From: Vibrio sp. 10N.286.49.B1
GTDB taxonomy: Bacteria; Pseudomonadota; Gammaproteobacteria; Enterobacterales; Vibrionaceae
Length of the DNA stretch: 19,560 bases
Assembly (NCBI RefSeq): GCF_002873335.1
Contig: NZ_MCUW01000042.1
Location: forward strand, 1 to 19,560
Direction of reading: 5' to 3'
The notes under the pieces are model-generated. The model searched no databases and was not told the origin of the DNA. It saw nothing but the letters and a program-made list of their open reading frames with translations. Within the stretch, counting starts at the first letter, position 1. Every line of letters begins with the position of its first letter. The translations under genes and the position numbers were made by a program. Shown piece by piece: positions 7,608 through 15,813 of this stretch.

Positions 7608-8645
7608 CTAAACTCCCTCAGGCACTATAATACTGCCATTTTCAATATCATTAATAAAATCTAACTTTCTAAGTAATGCCATCATCCCAGAAACATCTAA
7701 ACGATCCGTATTGTGAGAGTTATAATCTGAAATTTTTGACAAATCTACCTCCCCTTTCTCAACATATTGTGAGTAATTGAGGTCACGATTATCACACGGT
7801 ACTCGATAGTAACCTAATTGGTCTTCAGCTATGAACATTTCTTCACGACTACAGAGCGCTTCAAAAAGTTTCTCACCATGACGAGTGCCGATAACATTAA
7901 TAGTATGCTCGGGCTTTTTTGTTATTGTTAAAAGAGCCTGAACTAACACTTGAATAGTCGCAGCTGGTGCTTTTTGCACGAAAATATCCCCGTTAACTCC
8001 GTGAGTAAAAGCATGCAAAACCAAATCTACAGCATCATCTAGCGTCATCATAAATCTGGTCATGCTAGGATCAGTAATGGTAATTGCTTCATCTTTAATT
8101 ATTTGACGCAAGAACAGTGGGATAACTGACCCACGCGACGCCATCACATTACCATAACGAGTTGCACATATTACGGTCTTAGCAGAATCAACACTTCTAG
8201 ATTTGGCGACAATAACCTTTTCCATCATTGCCTTAGAAATACCCATAGCATTGATTGGATAGACAGCTTTGTCAGTACTTAAGCAAACAACACGAGAGAC
8301 TTCGTTAGAAATACATGCTTCAAGCACATTCTCTGTGCCCAAGACGTTAGTTTTTACTGCTTCCATGGGATGAAACTCACATGAAGGCACTTGTTTTAGT
8401 GCAGCAGCATGGTAAACGAAGTCTGCTCCACGAGTTGCATTTAAAATACTTGAATAATCCCGCACATCGCCTATGTAGAATTTTAATTTTCGTGAATTAT
8501 ATTTCTTTCGCATATCATCTTGTTTTTTCTCATCACGTGAAAATATTCGTATCTCTTTAATATCCGTATCGATAAATCTATCAAGAACAGCATTGCCAAA
8601 TGAACCTGTTCCGCCTGTAATAAGTAACACTTTATTTTTAAACAT
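7608..8645 (-). CDS. fnlA: UDP-GlcNAc 4,6-dehydratase/5-epimerase (FnlA/WbjB/CapE type)
   Basis: This is the first committed enzyme of UDP-L-FucNAc and UDP-L-QuiNAc synthesis. It converts UDP-GlcNAc by 4,6-dehydration with epimerisation to 4-keto-L-hexosamine intermediates. The 345-aa extended SDR shows TGGTGSFG (residues 10-17), FSRDEKKQ (35-42), IGDVRD (58-63), HAAALKQVPSCE (79-90) and STDKAVYPINAMGISK (123-138). The usual SDR tyrosine is replaced by methionine (Met134, Lys138), which is normal for the FnlA/FlaA1/CapD group. It is a soluble form without the membrane segments of WbpM. Its last codons encode the ribosome site for qnlA, whose start follows after one base, so expression of the two is coupled. 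The AGAA-type site before its own ATG is weak. FnlA/WbjB versus PseB-type dehydratase is decided by the three downstream partners. Confidence 0.92.
   Translation of the reverse strand: MFKNKVLLITGGTGSFGNAVLDRFIDTDIKEIRIFSRDEKKQDDMRKKYNSRKLKFYIGDVRDYSSILNATRGADFVYHAAALKQVPSCEFHPMEAVKTNVLGTENVLEACISNEVSRVVCLSTDKAVYPINAMGISKAMMEKVIVAKSRSVDSAKTVICATRYGNVMASRGSVIPLFLRQIIKDEAITITDPSMTRFMMTLDDAVDLVLHAFTHGVNGDIFVQKAPAATIQVLVQALLTITKKPEHTINVIGTRHGEKLFEALCSREEMFIAEDQLGYYRVPCDNRDLNYSQYVEKGEVDLSKISDYNSHNTDRLDVSGMMALLRKLDFINDIENGSIIVPEGV
7613..7619 (-). promoter_or_regulatory. Ribosome binding site fixing the TTG start of qnlA
   Basis: GAGGGAG on the minus strand lies 6 nt before the TTG at 7604-7606 and is embedded in the last codons of fnlA (Pro-Glu-Gly-Val-stop). 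The nearby ATG at 7600-7602 is out of frame and runs into a stop at its third codon, so TTG is the real start. Confidence 0.75.
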
Positions 8646-8664
8646 AATAATTTCTTTTGATAGT

Positions 8665-9849
8665 TTATAAATTTTGTAGAAAATCGTCTATTACTTCACT
8701 ATAATTCTTATAGTCGAAGTGATAAACCGCTGTATTTCTAGCATTAACTTTCATTTTTTCCAATAGAATAGGATCAAAATCACTTACGATAAGTAATTTT
8801 TCCGTTAGGTCTTTAACATCGAAACCTGAGCATATAATTGAATTGTAATTGTCTATAAGATAATCACACAGATCACTCGTCATATTACAAATAACGGGCG
8901 TAGAAAGAGATAAACTTTCAACAACTTTAGTTGGAAAGCCAGCTTTAGAGTATTTCATCTGAGGTCGCAACAATAATGTAAAGTCGGAATTTTCGACTAT
9001 ATTTACCGCTTCTTTATGTGAAACTCGCCCCCTACAATCAATGAAACCTGGTAACTTATCAAGTGCTCTACTTTTAAAGGCTGGATAATTCATTAACTCT
9101 TCTCTTTCTACACCAGCAACTATAAATTTAAACGACTTACCTCGAGGATCAACCTCAAAAAAGGCTTCCAAATAATGGTCAAATAGATCCTTTTTACCAG
9201 GCGTTCCGGTATACGAAATCGTCATTTTCTTATGCTGTTGCTTTTTAACCACAACATTTTCATCAATATGAAGACTAGAATAAGAAGTATCTAGCGTAGG
9301 AGGAATTAAACTTGTAGTAACGCCCTTTTTCCTGTAAAAACTTTCCAAAAATGAACTAATACAAATAACACCATCACACTTTGGGATAAAGTATCTCATT
9401 GCTAATTCTATGTTAATTTGATAGGGTGAAAAAAAACCTAACTTTTGATGCGATGCCTCATACCACTCTACAGCATCGAATATTAACTTAGTTTCAAACT
9501 TTTTGCACCAATTGAGAAGTTTTATTAGGAATGGCGAATAGCCACCATAGAGAATTATAAAATCAGGCTTATGACTAAGATTATCTAGATAGTTAATTGT
9601 TTTTTTTCCCATATCAAAATAGCTAATGTTTTTTAACCACCGAGGCAGTTTTGAATTGCTCCTTTCTTCGACATAAGATACCTTTATGTTATCAAGGCAT
9701 ATAGACTCTCTTATCTCATCAACTCCTGATAGAACCGATACATTATAGCCGCATTCCTGTAACGACTTACAATTACCTAATATGCGTCTAGCTTGAGCAC
9801 TTGCAGATGGGAAGTTTACTGGCCCTACGTACATAACCGACTTATTCAT
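8665..9849 (-). CDS. GT4-like glycosyltransferase, paralogue of 14680-15813
   Basis: This 394-aa GT-B glycosyltransferase presumably adds one sugar to the lipid-linked repeat. Visible features are an N-terminal MYVGPVNFPSASAQARR start, DAVEWY (125-130), SYTGTPGKKD (212-221) at the start of the donor domain, RGRVSHKE (273-280), LLLRP (292-296) and GFPTKVVESLS (304-314). The usual GT4 E-x7-E motif is not evident; the final glutamate of KVVES may take the second position. The same sequence of blocks occurs in the protein at 14680-15813, so the two are paralogues. It lies between wzx and fnlA, 18-19 bp from each, with an AGGG ribosome site. Being next to the L-QuiNAc genes makes an L-QuiNAc transferase role possible but unproven. 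Confidence 0.82.
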   Translation of the reverse strand: MNKSVMYVGPVNFPSASAQARRILGNCKSLQECGYNVSVLSGVDEIRESICLDNIKVSYVEERSNSKLPRWLKNISYFDMGKKTINYLDNLSHKPDFIILYGGYSPFLIKLLNWCKKFETKLIFDAVEWYEASHQKLGFFSPYQINIELAMRYFIPKCDGVICISSFLESFYRKKGVTTSLIPPTLDTSYSSLHIDENVVVKKQQHKKMTISYTGTPGKKDLFDHYLEAFFEVDPRGKSFKFIVAGVEREELMNYPAFKSRALDKLPGFIDCRGRVSHKEAVNIVENSDFTLLLRPQMKYSKAGFPTKVVESLSLSTPVICNMTSDLCDYLIDNYNSIICSGFDVKDLTEKLLIVSDFDPILLEKMKVNARNTAVYHFDYKNYSEVIDDFLQNL

Positions 9850-9867
9850 AACAGCCCTAAATGGAAA

Positions 9868-11355
9868 TCAATTTAAAAATTTATTTTTTACTTTATATTT
9901 TAACTGTGAGTCAAACGAAAAAAACCAACAGGAAATTAAATATAAAAAAGTAAAAACTAACACTTTCACTAAAATAGCCCACCAAGTTGCAGGAAGAAAT
10001 AAACAATGAAATACAATATATAAGGTTAAGCACAACAAAAATATTACCGAATAGCCTGCAAATGTGGTTTTATAAAATAATTTTAGATTAAACCCGACTT
10101 TAATATATAACATGACATGTGTAGCTACATAGCTTAAAACCAATGATATTGATGTAGCTAATGCTACTCCTAATATGTCTAATGAATCAATAAGTTGAAA
10201 TGTGAGGAGTACATTAACAAATGAAGCTATTAGTACTATCGTAGCGCGATACCAGTACAATCCTTTAACTTGAAGTAATGTATTTCTTAGGTTTCCAATA
10301 AGTTCAAAGGAAAATGGGACCATAATAAGCAACATTATATAATATGCTGATGTGTAATTTTCACCTATCCAGATATTGATAAAATCCTTACCAACTAATA
10401 TAATGCCAAACAATATATAAAACACTACAAACACTTGAATTCTAGCAATATTAGAAATATCAGCCACTATTTTATCAATTGGTGAATTATCATCTATCGA
10501 CGCGATCAAGGAAGGAGTCATCAATCTTGAAATCGATGTTGCAAAAGCCATAAAGTACTTGTGAAACATTAAACCTATAGCATATATGGCAATAAAGTTT
10601 GGCGCTAAAGTATAAGCTATAATAATGTTGTCAAGCTTCCAATATATCAGTTCAGATATAACAACAACGAATATAGGAAGTGCATAGAGCGAGATAGACA
10701 TTATCAACTCACGGTCTATAAAAGTCCATTCAATTGGAAGTTTTAAGTAGGCCAGCGAATATATTAACTTTGCAATCACACCTAACAATAAAACAATAAA
10801 AGTAGCAAAAAAAGCATTATATGGTGATACGTTATAACTAAAAGATATGACTATTAGTCCGACCGTTAACAACATGGCTATTATTTCAACACACCTGACG
10901 AAAACAAATTTTTCTTTGGCGTACAAATAAGAACTGAATGGAGACAGCAATAATGTCAAGACACAAGAAATAACAACCAAAACAAACATTTTTTTAAACT
11001 GCTTTATTTCACCTTCATCAAACCCACTAGAAAAAACAAACTCAAGATGATCATACGCCATACAGGACAACAAAATCAAAGCCAATGATAATAAGGCATA
11101 CAGAGCAAATAAATTGAAAAAAAGGTGCCCTTTTTTTTCTGATTTTTCATTTTTTATAATAAAACGTACGGCTGAATCACCAAGACCTAGTTCAAAAACA
11201 CTGAGAAAGCCTAGAAAGCTAATTCCTAGTATATAAACACCGTACCCATTATCACCAAGATTTGAGATTAAATAAGGAGTAAAAAAAAATGCGACCATTA
11301 TACCAATCAACATTTTAAAATATGTTAAAAAAAGCGCTAACTTCTTCCCGCTCAC
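9868..11355 (-). CDS. wzx: Wzx-type polysaccharide repeat-unit flippase
   Basis: This is an inner-membrane protein of the MOP/polysaccharide transport superfamily that flips the undecaprenyl-diphosphate-linked repeat to the periplasm. Its 495 aa consist largely of hydrophobic segments, about 12-14 helices, longer than many Wzx proteins (about 400-430 aa) but within the family range. The N-terminal stretch (TPYLISNLGDNGYGVYILG, then FELGLGDSAVRFI) is the classic Wzx/RfbX start. It begins with GTG (11353-11355) directly after the upstream TAA, with a weak GGTGA site. The first ATG lies 15 codons in and would cut the first helix, so GTG is preferred. This is one of the most AT-rich parts of the window (the line at 10381 is 25% G+C by hand count). 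It is the only flippase in the window, so it should handle the repeat built by the surrounding glycosyltransferases. Confidence 0.92.
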   Translation of the reverse strand: MSGKKLALFLTYFKMLIGIMVAFFFTPYLISNLGDNGYGVYILGISFLGFLSVFELGLGDSAVRFIIKNEKSEKKGHLFFNLFALYALLSLALILLSCMAYDHLEFVFSSGFDEGEIKQFKKMFVLVVISCVLTLLLSPFSSYLYAKEKFVFVRCVEIIAMLLTVGLIVISFSYNVSPYNAFFATFIVLLLGVIAKLIYSLAYLKLPIEWTFIDRELIMSISLYALPIFVVVISELIYWKLDNIIIAYTLAPNFIAIYAIGLMFHKYFMAFATSISRLMTPSLIASIDDNSPIDKIVADISNIARIQVFVVFYILFGIILVGKDFINIWIGENYTSAYYIMLLIMVPFSFELIGNLRNTLLQVKGLYWYRATIVLIASFVNVLLTFQLIDSLDILGVALATSISLVLSYVATHVMLYIKVGFNLKLFYKTTFAGYSVIFLLCLTLYIVFHCLFLPATWWAILVKVLVFTFLYLISCWFFSFDSQLKYKVKNKFLN

Positions 11356-12510
11356 TTATTCACCGTCACTTATTATTGATAAAAGTTTATCATATTTAGC
11401 ATTATCATTTAGTATAGCGCTAGCTAAAGGATTTCCCTCTAAAATTCTACGTTTTATTTTATTATCTAATAATTCTTTAATCCCACCTATAATTGCTTCT
11501 TCATCATTATCAACAATCATTCCACTTTTATTATTAATTAATTGTTCTGTCACACCAGAAACTAACGTAGATACAACTGCTTTACCGCTAACTTTTGCTT
11601 CGTTAGTTACCCCACAAAGCCCCTCATAATAAGATACTATTGCAACAAATGTAGCATATTTATAAAACGGAAACGGGTTAGATACTCGACCAACTAAATG
11701 AAACCTGTCACTTAGATTATATTCACCGATTTTTTCAAACATTTTATTTTTGTCCGGTCCGTCTCCTAGAACATACCAATGAAAATCATATCCGAGTTCA
11801 GTTAATCTTTTATGTACGTTTAGCATTCGAAAAATAGCTTTTGATTTATTATCCAACCGACATACAGACAAAACAACCGGGAGTGTCACATCAGGATAAG
11901 GATTAAATGATTTACTTAATTTCCTTTCCATATCATCTACATCAATAACATTGTATACAAGGTGCGATCTTGATTCTAAGTTCGGAAAAATGTTATCAAA
12001 CGAATCTTTACACTGCTTCGCAACACATATGTATGCATCTGTATAGTCACTATACTTAATTATATTACGCCGGGCCTTTTCATCAGAGTCACACTTGGCT
12101 AGATCATTTCTGATCCAATGTAAGCATTTGTTCGCTCTAACTACTTTACAGCAAAAACGAGGGGATAATCCATGCAATCCAATGACTGCAACATCATATT
12201 TTTTGAAGATATATGACATTTCATTAAAAAACTGTTGGAGCAAACTAAAGAAATAAATAAGATAACTTGATACAGTGATTAATTTTTCAACCAGCCTAGA
12301 TGATGTATTTACCCTATTATGAAAACTAATAGTGCGTAAGTGCTTAATATTTACTCTTGGGTCGAGTTTATGCTCAAGATCACCTTTATTAATATTTAAC
12401 ACTAAATCAACATGCCAACCACGATTGACAAACAATCGTGTTAGTCTAACTAAAGACATCTCGGCACCACCTGTATTAAATACCGAGTAATGAAATAGGA
12501 TTCTCTTCAT
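11356..12510 (-). CDS. GT4 glycosyltransferase
   Basis: This 384-aa GT-B glycosyltransferase has a clear GT4 layout: the N-terminal glycine motif NTGGAEMSL (residues 12-20), VCRLDNKSKA (216-225) opening the donor domain, LGDGPDK (248-254), and the donor-binding E-x7-E as Glu296/Glu304 in YYEGLCGVTNEAKVSG. A hydrophobic stretch near residues 80-100 probably mediates membrane contact. Its ATG overlaps the stop of the upstream gene by 4 bp (12507-12510), and wzx begins immediately after its stop, so the three are translationally coupled. The linkage should be retaining, as for all GT4 enzymes. Sugar and acceptor cannot be predicted from the sequence. Confidence 0.9.
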   Translation of the reverse strand: MKRILFHYSVFNTGGAEMSLVRLTRLFVNRGWHVDLVLNINKGDLEHKLDPRVNIKHLRTISFHNRVNTSSRLVEKLITVSSYLIYFFSLLQQFFNEMSYIFKKYDVAVIGLHGLSPRFCCKVVRANKCLHWIRNDLAKCDSDEKARRNIIKYSDYTDAYICVAKQCKDSFDNIFPNLESRSHLVYNVIDVDDMERKLSKSFNPYPDVTLPVVLSVCRLDNKSKAIFRMLNVHKRLTELGYDFHWYVLGDGPDKNKMFEKIGEYNLSDRFHLVGRVSNPFPFYKYATFVAIVSYYEGLCGVTNEAKVSGKAVVSTLVSGVTEQLINNKSGMIVDNDEEAIIGGIKELLDNKIKRRILEGNPLASAILNDNAKYDKLLSIISDGE

Positions 12511-13433
12511 TTTGTACCAAAATACTTATGTTTAAATGACAAAATATTACATCGAATTGACCGAATGAAACTTCTCACTCTTCCTCCTGAAAAGTGTTTC
12601 ATTAACTGTTCATCTATATTGGTATTGTTCATCACATCAATTAATTGATAGCGTGACTCTTTAACCATGTTAGTATTATATACCGCTTTAGAAGAGTCAT
12701 GAACTCCACTGCCATCATCACCAATATTTATAACTCTCGTTTTGGTCGAATAAATAGTGTTTCTCCCTTTCTTAAATTGGTCATATCCGAAAATAATTGA
12801 CCAGGAGTTTGCGTCGTCAACAATTTGTCTATATAGACGGAACCATCTATCTGTTCCACAAGAGTTGAAGCTAGAATTTACATCTTGAACAATATTAGCA
12901 ACTTTTGGTTTATTCCAATCTACATCCTTCCATACTTTGTCCCAAGTAGCCCATCCTAAACTACTTGTTCTTATTGCTTTATATACATCAAATTCATAGC
13001 TTTCAATTTCAGCTAGAGGTGAATAACCAGAAATAGAACCAATCGACTCATCTTCACAATAATATTCTAACGCGTCATTCATAAAGTTTAGATAATCATT
13101 AGACGTAATTAAGTCATCTTCTAATACAATAACTCGATCGTGCACTTTTAAAATATCACTTACTCCATTCTTGATGGATTCAGCCAAACCGAGGTTACAT
13201 TTACTCTCAGTAATATTCACACTCTCAAAGACATCAAGATCATTATTACCCAACAACATATCTCGAACATTGATGACATTATCTATATCAGTATCATTTT
13301 TAGCACCATCAGAGAATATGTATAACTTTGTGCTTGAGGACAGATAGTTTTCAGCTAATGCTTTTATAGTTTTACTAGCATGTATTGGTCTGTTATATAC
13401 GAATAGAACAACTGGCGATATGATACTTGACAT
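12507..13433 (-). CDS. GT-A fold glycosyltransferase (GT2/GNT-I-like)
   Basis: This is the only GT-A type transferase in the cluster, 308 aa. It opens with VVLFVYNRPIHASKTIKAL (from residue 8), followed by YIFSDGAKND (38-47), LGLAESIKNG (81-90) and the acidic metal-binding VIVLEDDLITSNDYLNFMN (101-119, EDD at 105-107), then SISGYSP. This pattern is common in polysaccharide loci under the label family 2 glycosyltransferase, and resembles GNT-I-like enzymes. The EDD motif implies divalent-metal-dependent binding of a nucleotide sugar and, most likely, an inverting reaction. One base separates its ATG from the upstream stop, and its own stop overlaps the next start. An AAGG-type ribosome site is present. 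The substrate is unknown. Confidence 0.85.
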   Translation of the reverse strand: MSSIISPVVLFVYNRPIHASKTIKALAENYLSSSTKLYIFSDGAKNDTDIDNVINVRDMLLGNNDLDVFESVNITESKCNLGLAESIKNGVSDILKVHDRVIVLEDDLITSNDYLNFMNDALEYYCEDESIGSISGYSPLAEIESYEFDVYKAIRTSSLGWATWDKVWKDVDWNKPKVANIVQDVNSSFNSCGTDRWFRLYRQIVDDANSWSIIFGYDQFKKGRNTIYSTKTRVINIGDDGSGVHDSSKAVYNTNMVKESRYQLIDVMNNTNIDEQLMKHFSGGRVRSFIRSIRCNILSFKHKYFGTK

Positions 13434-13434
13434 T

Positions 13435-14673
13435 CTACTTACCTTGAATTATTTCGCTATATGAGTAGATTAGTTTATCAGCATTTTTTGTTGGATTATG
13501 AGTTAGCATCGCTTGCTTTCTTGCTGCTTTTGAAAGTGATAAGGCTAAATCGTCATTATCAAAAATTTCTTTAATTCTCATGGCCAAAACTTCGGGCTCT
13601 GTCGCTCTATAAAATAAAGCACTTACACCATCTACTGCCATATCAGATACCCCTCCATTGTAGGATGTTATACAAGGTACACCAAGAATCATTGCCTCGC
13701 CTAGTGTATTGGGGCTATTCTCAATTATCGATGACATAACAAAAACATGACTGGATTTAAGTATATTAATCATTTCATCTTCTTGAATAATACCAGTAAA
13801 CCTAACTCTGTTAATTAAATTGTTATCTTTTATCTTTCGTTTTAAGTACCGTCTATATCCGACCAAATCTTTTTTCTCAAATGGATTCAAGCCAGCAACT
13901 ACAAGTTCAATATTTGGATATTCATCAACTAAAAATTTTATGGCATCGATAACTACATGCGCACCTTTTCTAGCTTGAGCAGAATTCCCGATGAATACTC
14001 GATATTTTTTCTTACAATTTATTTCCCAATTATTACTATAGAAGCTGGATCTTAATATCCTAGAGCATTCGAAGTATGGGGCAATAGAGTTGAGTGCATA
14101 TGAATGAGCCTTATCCCAGTGAGTTCGACCGAGAATGTTTTTAGCCAATGATAAAGTTTCACGTTCGACTTTAAGTCTCTTATTGAATGATATTAGTTTA
14201 TTAGCTTTTAATGAAAATACATCGAGTGCATTATTTAAAATTGACATAGTATTACGCGAATATATCGGTAATTTTGGTACTTCATATTGTTCGTATCCAT
14301 TAAGTATCCCTTGCATTGATACTACATTTTTACCTGTCCATATATTAAGAAATCGGGCTGCATGTGCTGACTCACTCCCTTCGATATGGAGTAGATCAGG
14401 GTTAGTTTCTTCTAAGGCCCAAATAGCATCTTTTTGTTCTACATCAAACTTATTATATTTGTTTAAAGGTAATACTAAATATGTTATCCCATCAATTTCT
14501 TTCTTTAGCCTTACCTTAACATCTGCTCTCATTACAACACTAATATCAAGCTCTTGTCGACTTACTAGTAAATCTAACATGTTTGTTACCCATCCACCAA
14601 ACGGGATTTTTTCGACATTGACTAGATGAGCTACTTTAGGCAACACTAAATTGACAACCCACAATATTTTCAT
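13435..14673 (-). CDS. GT4 glycosyltransferase
   Basis: This 412-aa GT-B glycosyltransferase has a GGWV loop near residues 26-29 in the N-terminal acceptor domain, HIEGSESAH (96-104), GNSAQARKGAH (229-239) as the phosphate-binding start of the donor domain, and the E-x7-E motif Glu318/Glu326 in IIENSPNTLGEAM. The tail of the motif region (GVPCITSYNGGVSDM) is standard for GT4. It starts 6 bp after the upstream transferase stop, with an AAGG site, and is followed after one base by the GT-A gene. It is a peripheral inner-membrane enzyme by family. It could transfer any of the sugars supplied here, and specificity cannot be read from the sequence. Confidence 0.88.
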   Translation of the reverse strand: MKILWVVNLVLPKVAHLVNVEKIPFGGWVTNMLDLLVSRQELDISVVMRADVKVRLKKEIDGITYLVLPLNKYNKFDVEQKDAIWALEETNPDLLHIEGSESAHAARFLNIWTGKNVVSMQGILNGYEQYEVPKLPIYSRNTMSILNNALDVFSLKANKLISFNKRLKVERETLSLAKNILGRTHWDKAHSYALNSIAPYFECSRILRSSFYSNNWEINCKKKYRVFIGNSAQARKGAHVVIDAIKFLVDEYPNIELVVAGLNPFEKKDLVGYRRYLKRKIKDNNLINRVRFTGIIQEDEMINILKSSHVFVMSSIIENSPNTLGEAMILGVPCITSYNGGVSDMAVDGVSALFYRATEPEVLAMRIKEIFDNDDLALSLSKAARKQAMLTHNPTKNADKLIYSYSEIIQGK

Positions 14674-14679
14674 TCTTAT

Positions 14680-15813
14680 TTACCTTTCTAAAAATTCAGT
14701 AAAGCTAGAAATGTAATTTTCCACGTAAAACGGGTTATGGTTTTCACAATAATTCGCCATTTCTAACCTTTCTTCTTTAGTCATATTAATACTCTTTATC
14801 AAAGCACTATCTAACGCTCTATCTAGCTGTCCAATTAAAATACCTGTTCTTGATTCTTCAATATATTTTTCAATGTCACTTGTTATATTTACAATAACAG
14901 GTGTTTCACATGCTAATGACTCAACAATTTTGGTTGAAAACCCTACATTACTCACTCGGTTATCAGGGCGGATTAAAATTGAAAAGTCTGAATTTCTTAC
15001 AATAATTAAAGTTTCCTTATGAGATAGCCTTCCTTTGAATGTTATCTTATCCTCTAACTCTTTAAGAAAAACCTCATGCTCAGGATAAATATCTATATAT
15101 TCAGTCTTGCTAATTCCGACTATATTAAACTTATATTTTGTAGTTTTATCATTTATCCGATAAAAAGCACTTATTATTTTATCTATACGATCTTTAGCCA
15201 ATTTGTACCCAGGACTGCCCGCGTAAACAAAATGTGTAATATCATTATTCAGTGTTTTTTCTTCATTTGCCCACACATTACGTTCAATACTTGTGCAGAA
15301 TGGTAATATATATCCTTTATGATTATTATAAAATTCATCAAGGAAACTAGATGCATATATTTTCTTTTTTATTAGTCTACATAAGACTCGCATTCTCAAC
15401 TGAGTAGCAAGGAATCGTACCGTGTCTCGATAAATACCAACCCCATCCCAGCCGTACCACTCTGTTAGATCAGCAATCAACTGTATGTTTTTACGTTTAC
15501 AAAACACCATCAGTTTAAATAATGCTATGGGCGGATAGTTATAAGCAACCATGCTGTGTATAGTATTGCTCCCAATCTCACTAATTACACGCTCGATACT
15601 GCCGATATCTAAATTATATTTGCACCCTTTTGAATCAATAGAATAACAAGGTATTCCCTCATAAGACTTATGATTCTCATCATCTAATTTCCCAATTATT
15701 ATTGGTTCATATCCAGATTTCTTTATTAGATAAGAAAACTCCATAGCTCTTAGGGCTGAAGCGCTTCTATCTGGCAGTTTAAACCCACCTACATAAATGA
15801 TTTTATTTTTCAT
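14680..15813 (-). CDS. GT4-like glycosyltransferase, paralogue of 8665-9849
   Basis: This is a 377-aa GT-B glycosyltransferase. An earlier in-frame ATG at 15829-15831 would add six residues, but it lies directly upstream of the ribosome site AGGAGG (15821-15826). That site is 7 nt before the ATG at 15811-15813, so the shorter protein starting MKNKIIYVGG is preferred. Blocks shared with the 8665-9849 protein are the YVG start, ADLTEWY (114-120), YAGSPGYK (197-204), FKGRLSHKE (259-267), ILIRP (279-283) and GFSTKIVESL (291-300). As in its paralogue, a textbook E-x7-E is not obvious. It overlaps the end of the wzy gene by 11 bp, so the two are translationally coupled. It is the first transferase downstream of the polymerase. 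Its sugar is unknown. Confidence 0.84.
   Translation of the reverse strand: MKNKIIYVGGFKLPDRSASALRAMEFSYLIKKSGYEPIIIGKLDDENHKSYEGIPCYSIDSKGCKYNLDIGSIERVISEIGSNTIHSMVAYNYPPIALFKLMVFCKRKNIQLIADLTEWYGWDGVGIYRDTVRFLATQLRMRVLCRLIKKKIYASSFLDEFYNNHKGYILPFCTSIERNVWANEEKTLNNDITHFVYAGSPGYKLAKDRIDKIISAFYRINDKTTKYKFNIVGISKTEYIDIYPEHEVFLKELEDKITFKGRLSHKETLIIVRNSDFSILIRPDNRVSNVGFSTKIVESLACETPVIVNITSDIEKYIEESRTGILIGQLDRALDSALIKSINMTKEERLEMANYCENHNPFYVENYISSFTEFLER

Noticed and set aside
8017..8645. Loss of the catalytic tyrosine in the FnlA-type protein (Met134 in place of Tyr) as an inactivating change
   Set aside because: The MxxxK form is the normal state of the FnlA/FlaA1/CapD dehydratase group, so the enzyme is expected to be active.
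14135..14629. A 164-aa plus-strand open frame, the longest on that strand
   Set aside because: It is entirely antisense to the well-supported GT4 gene at 13435-14673, has no recognisable motifs, and the compositional bias of the real gene explains it.
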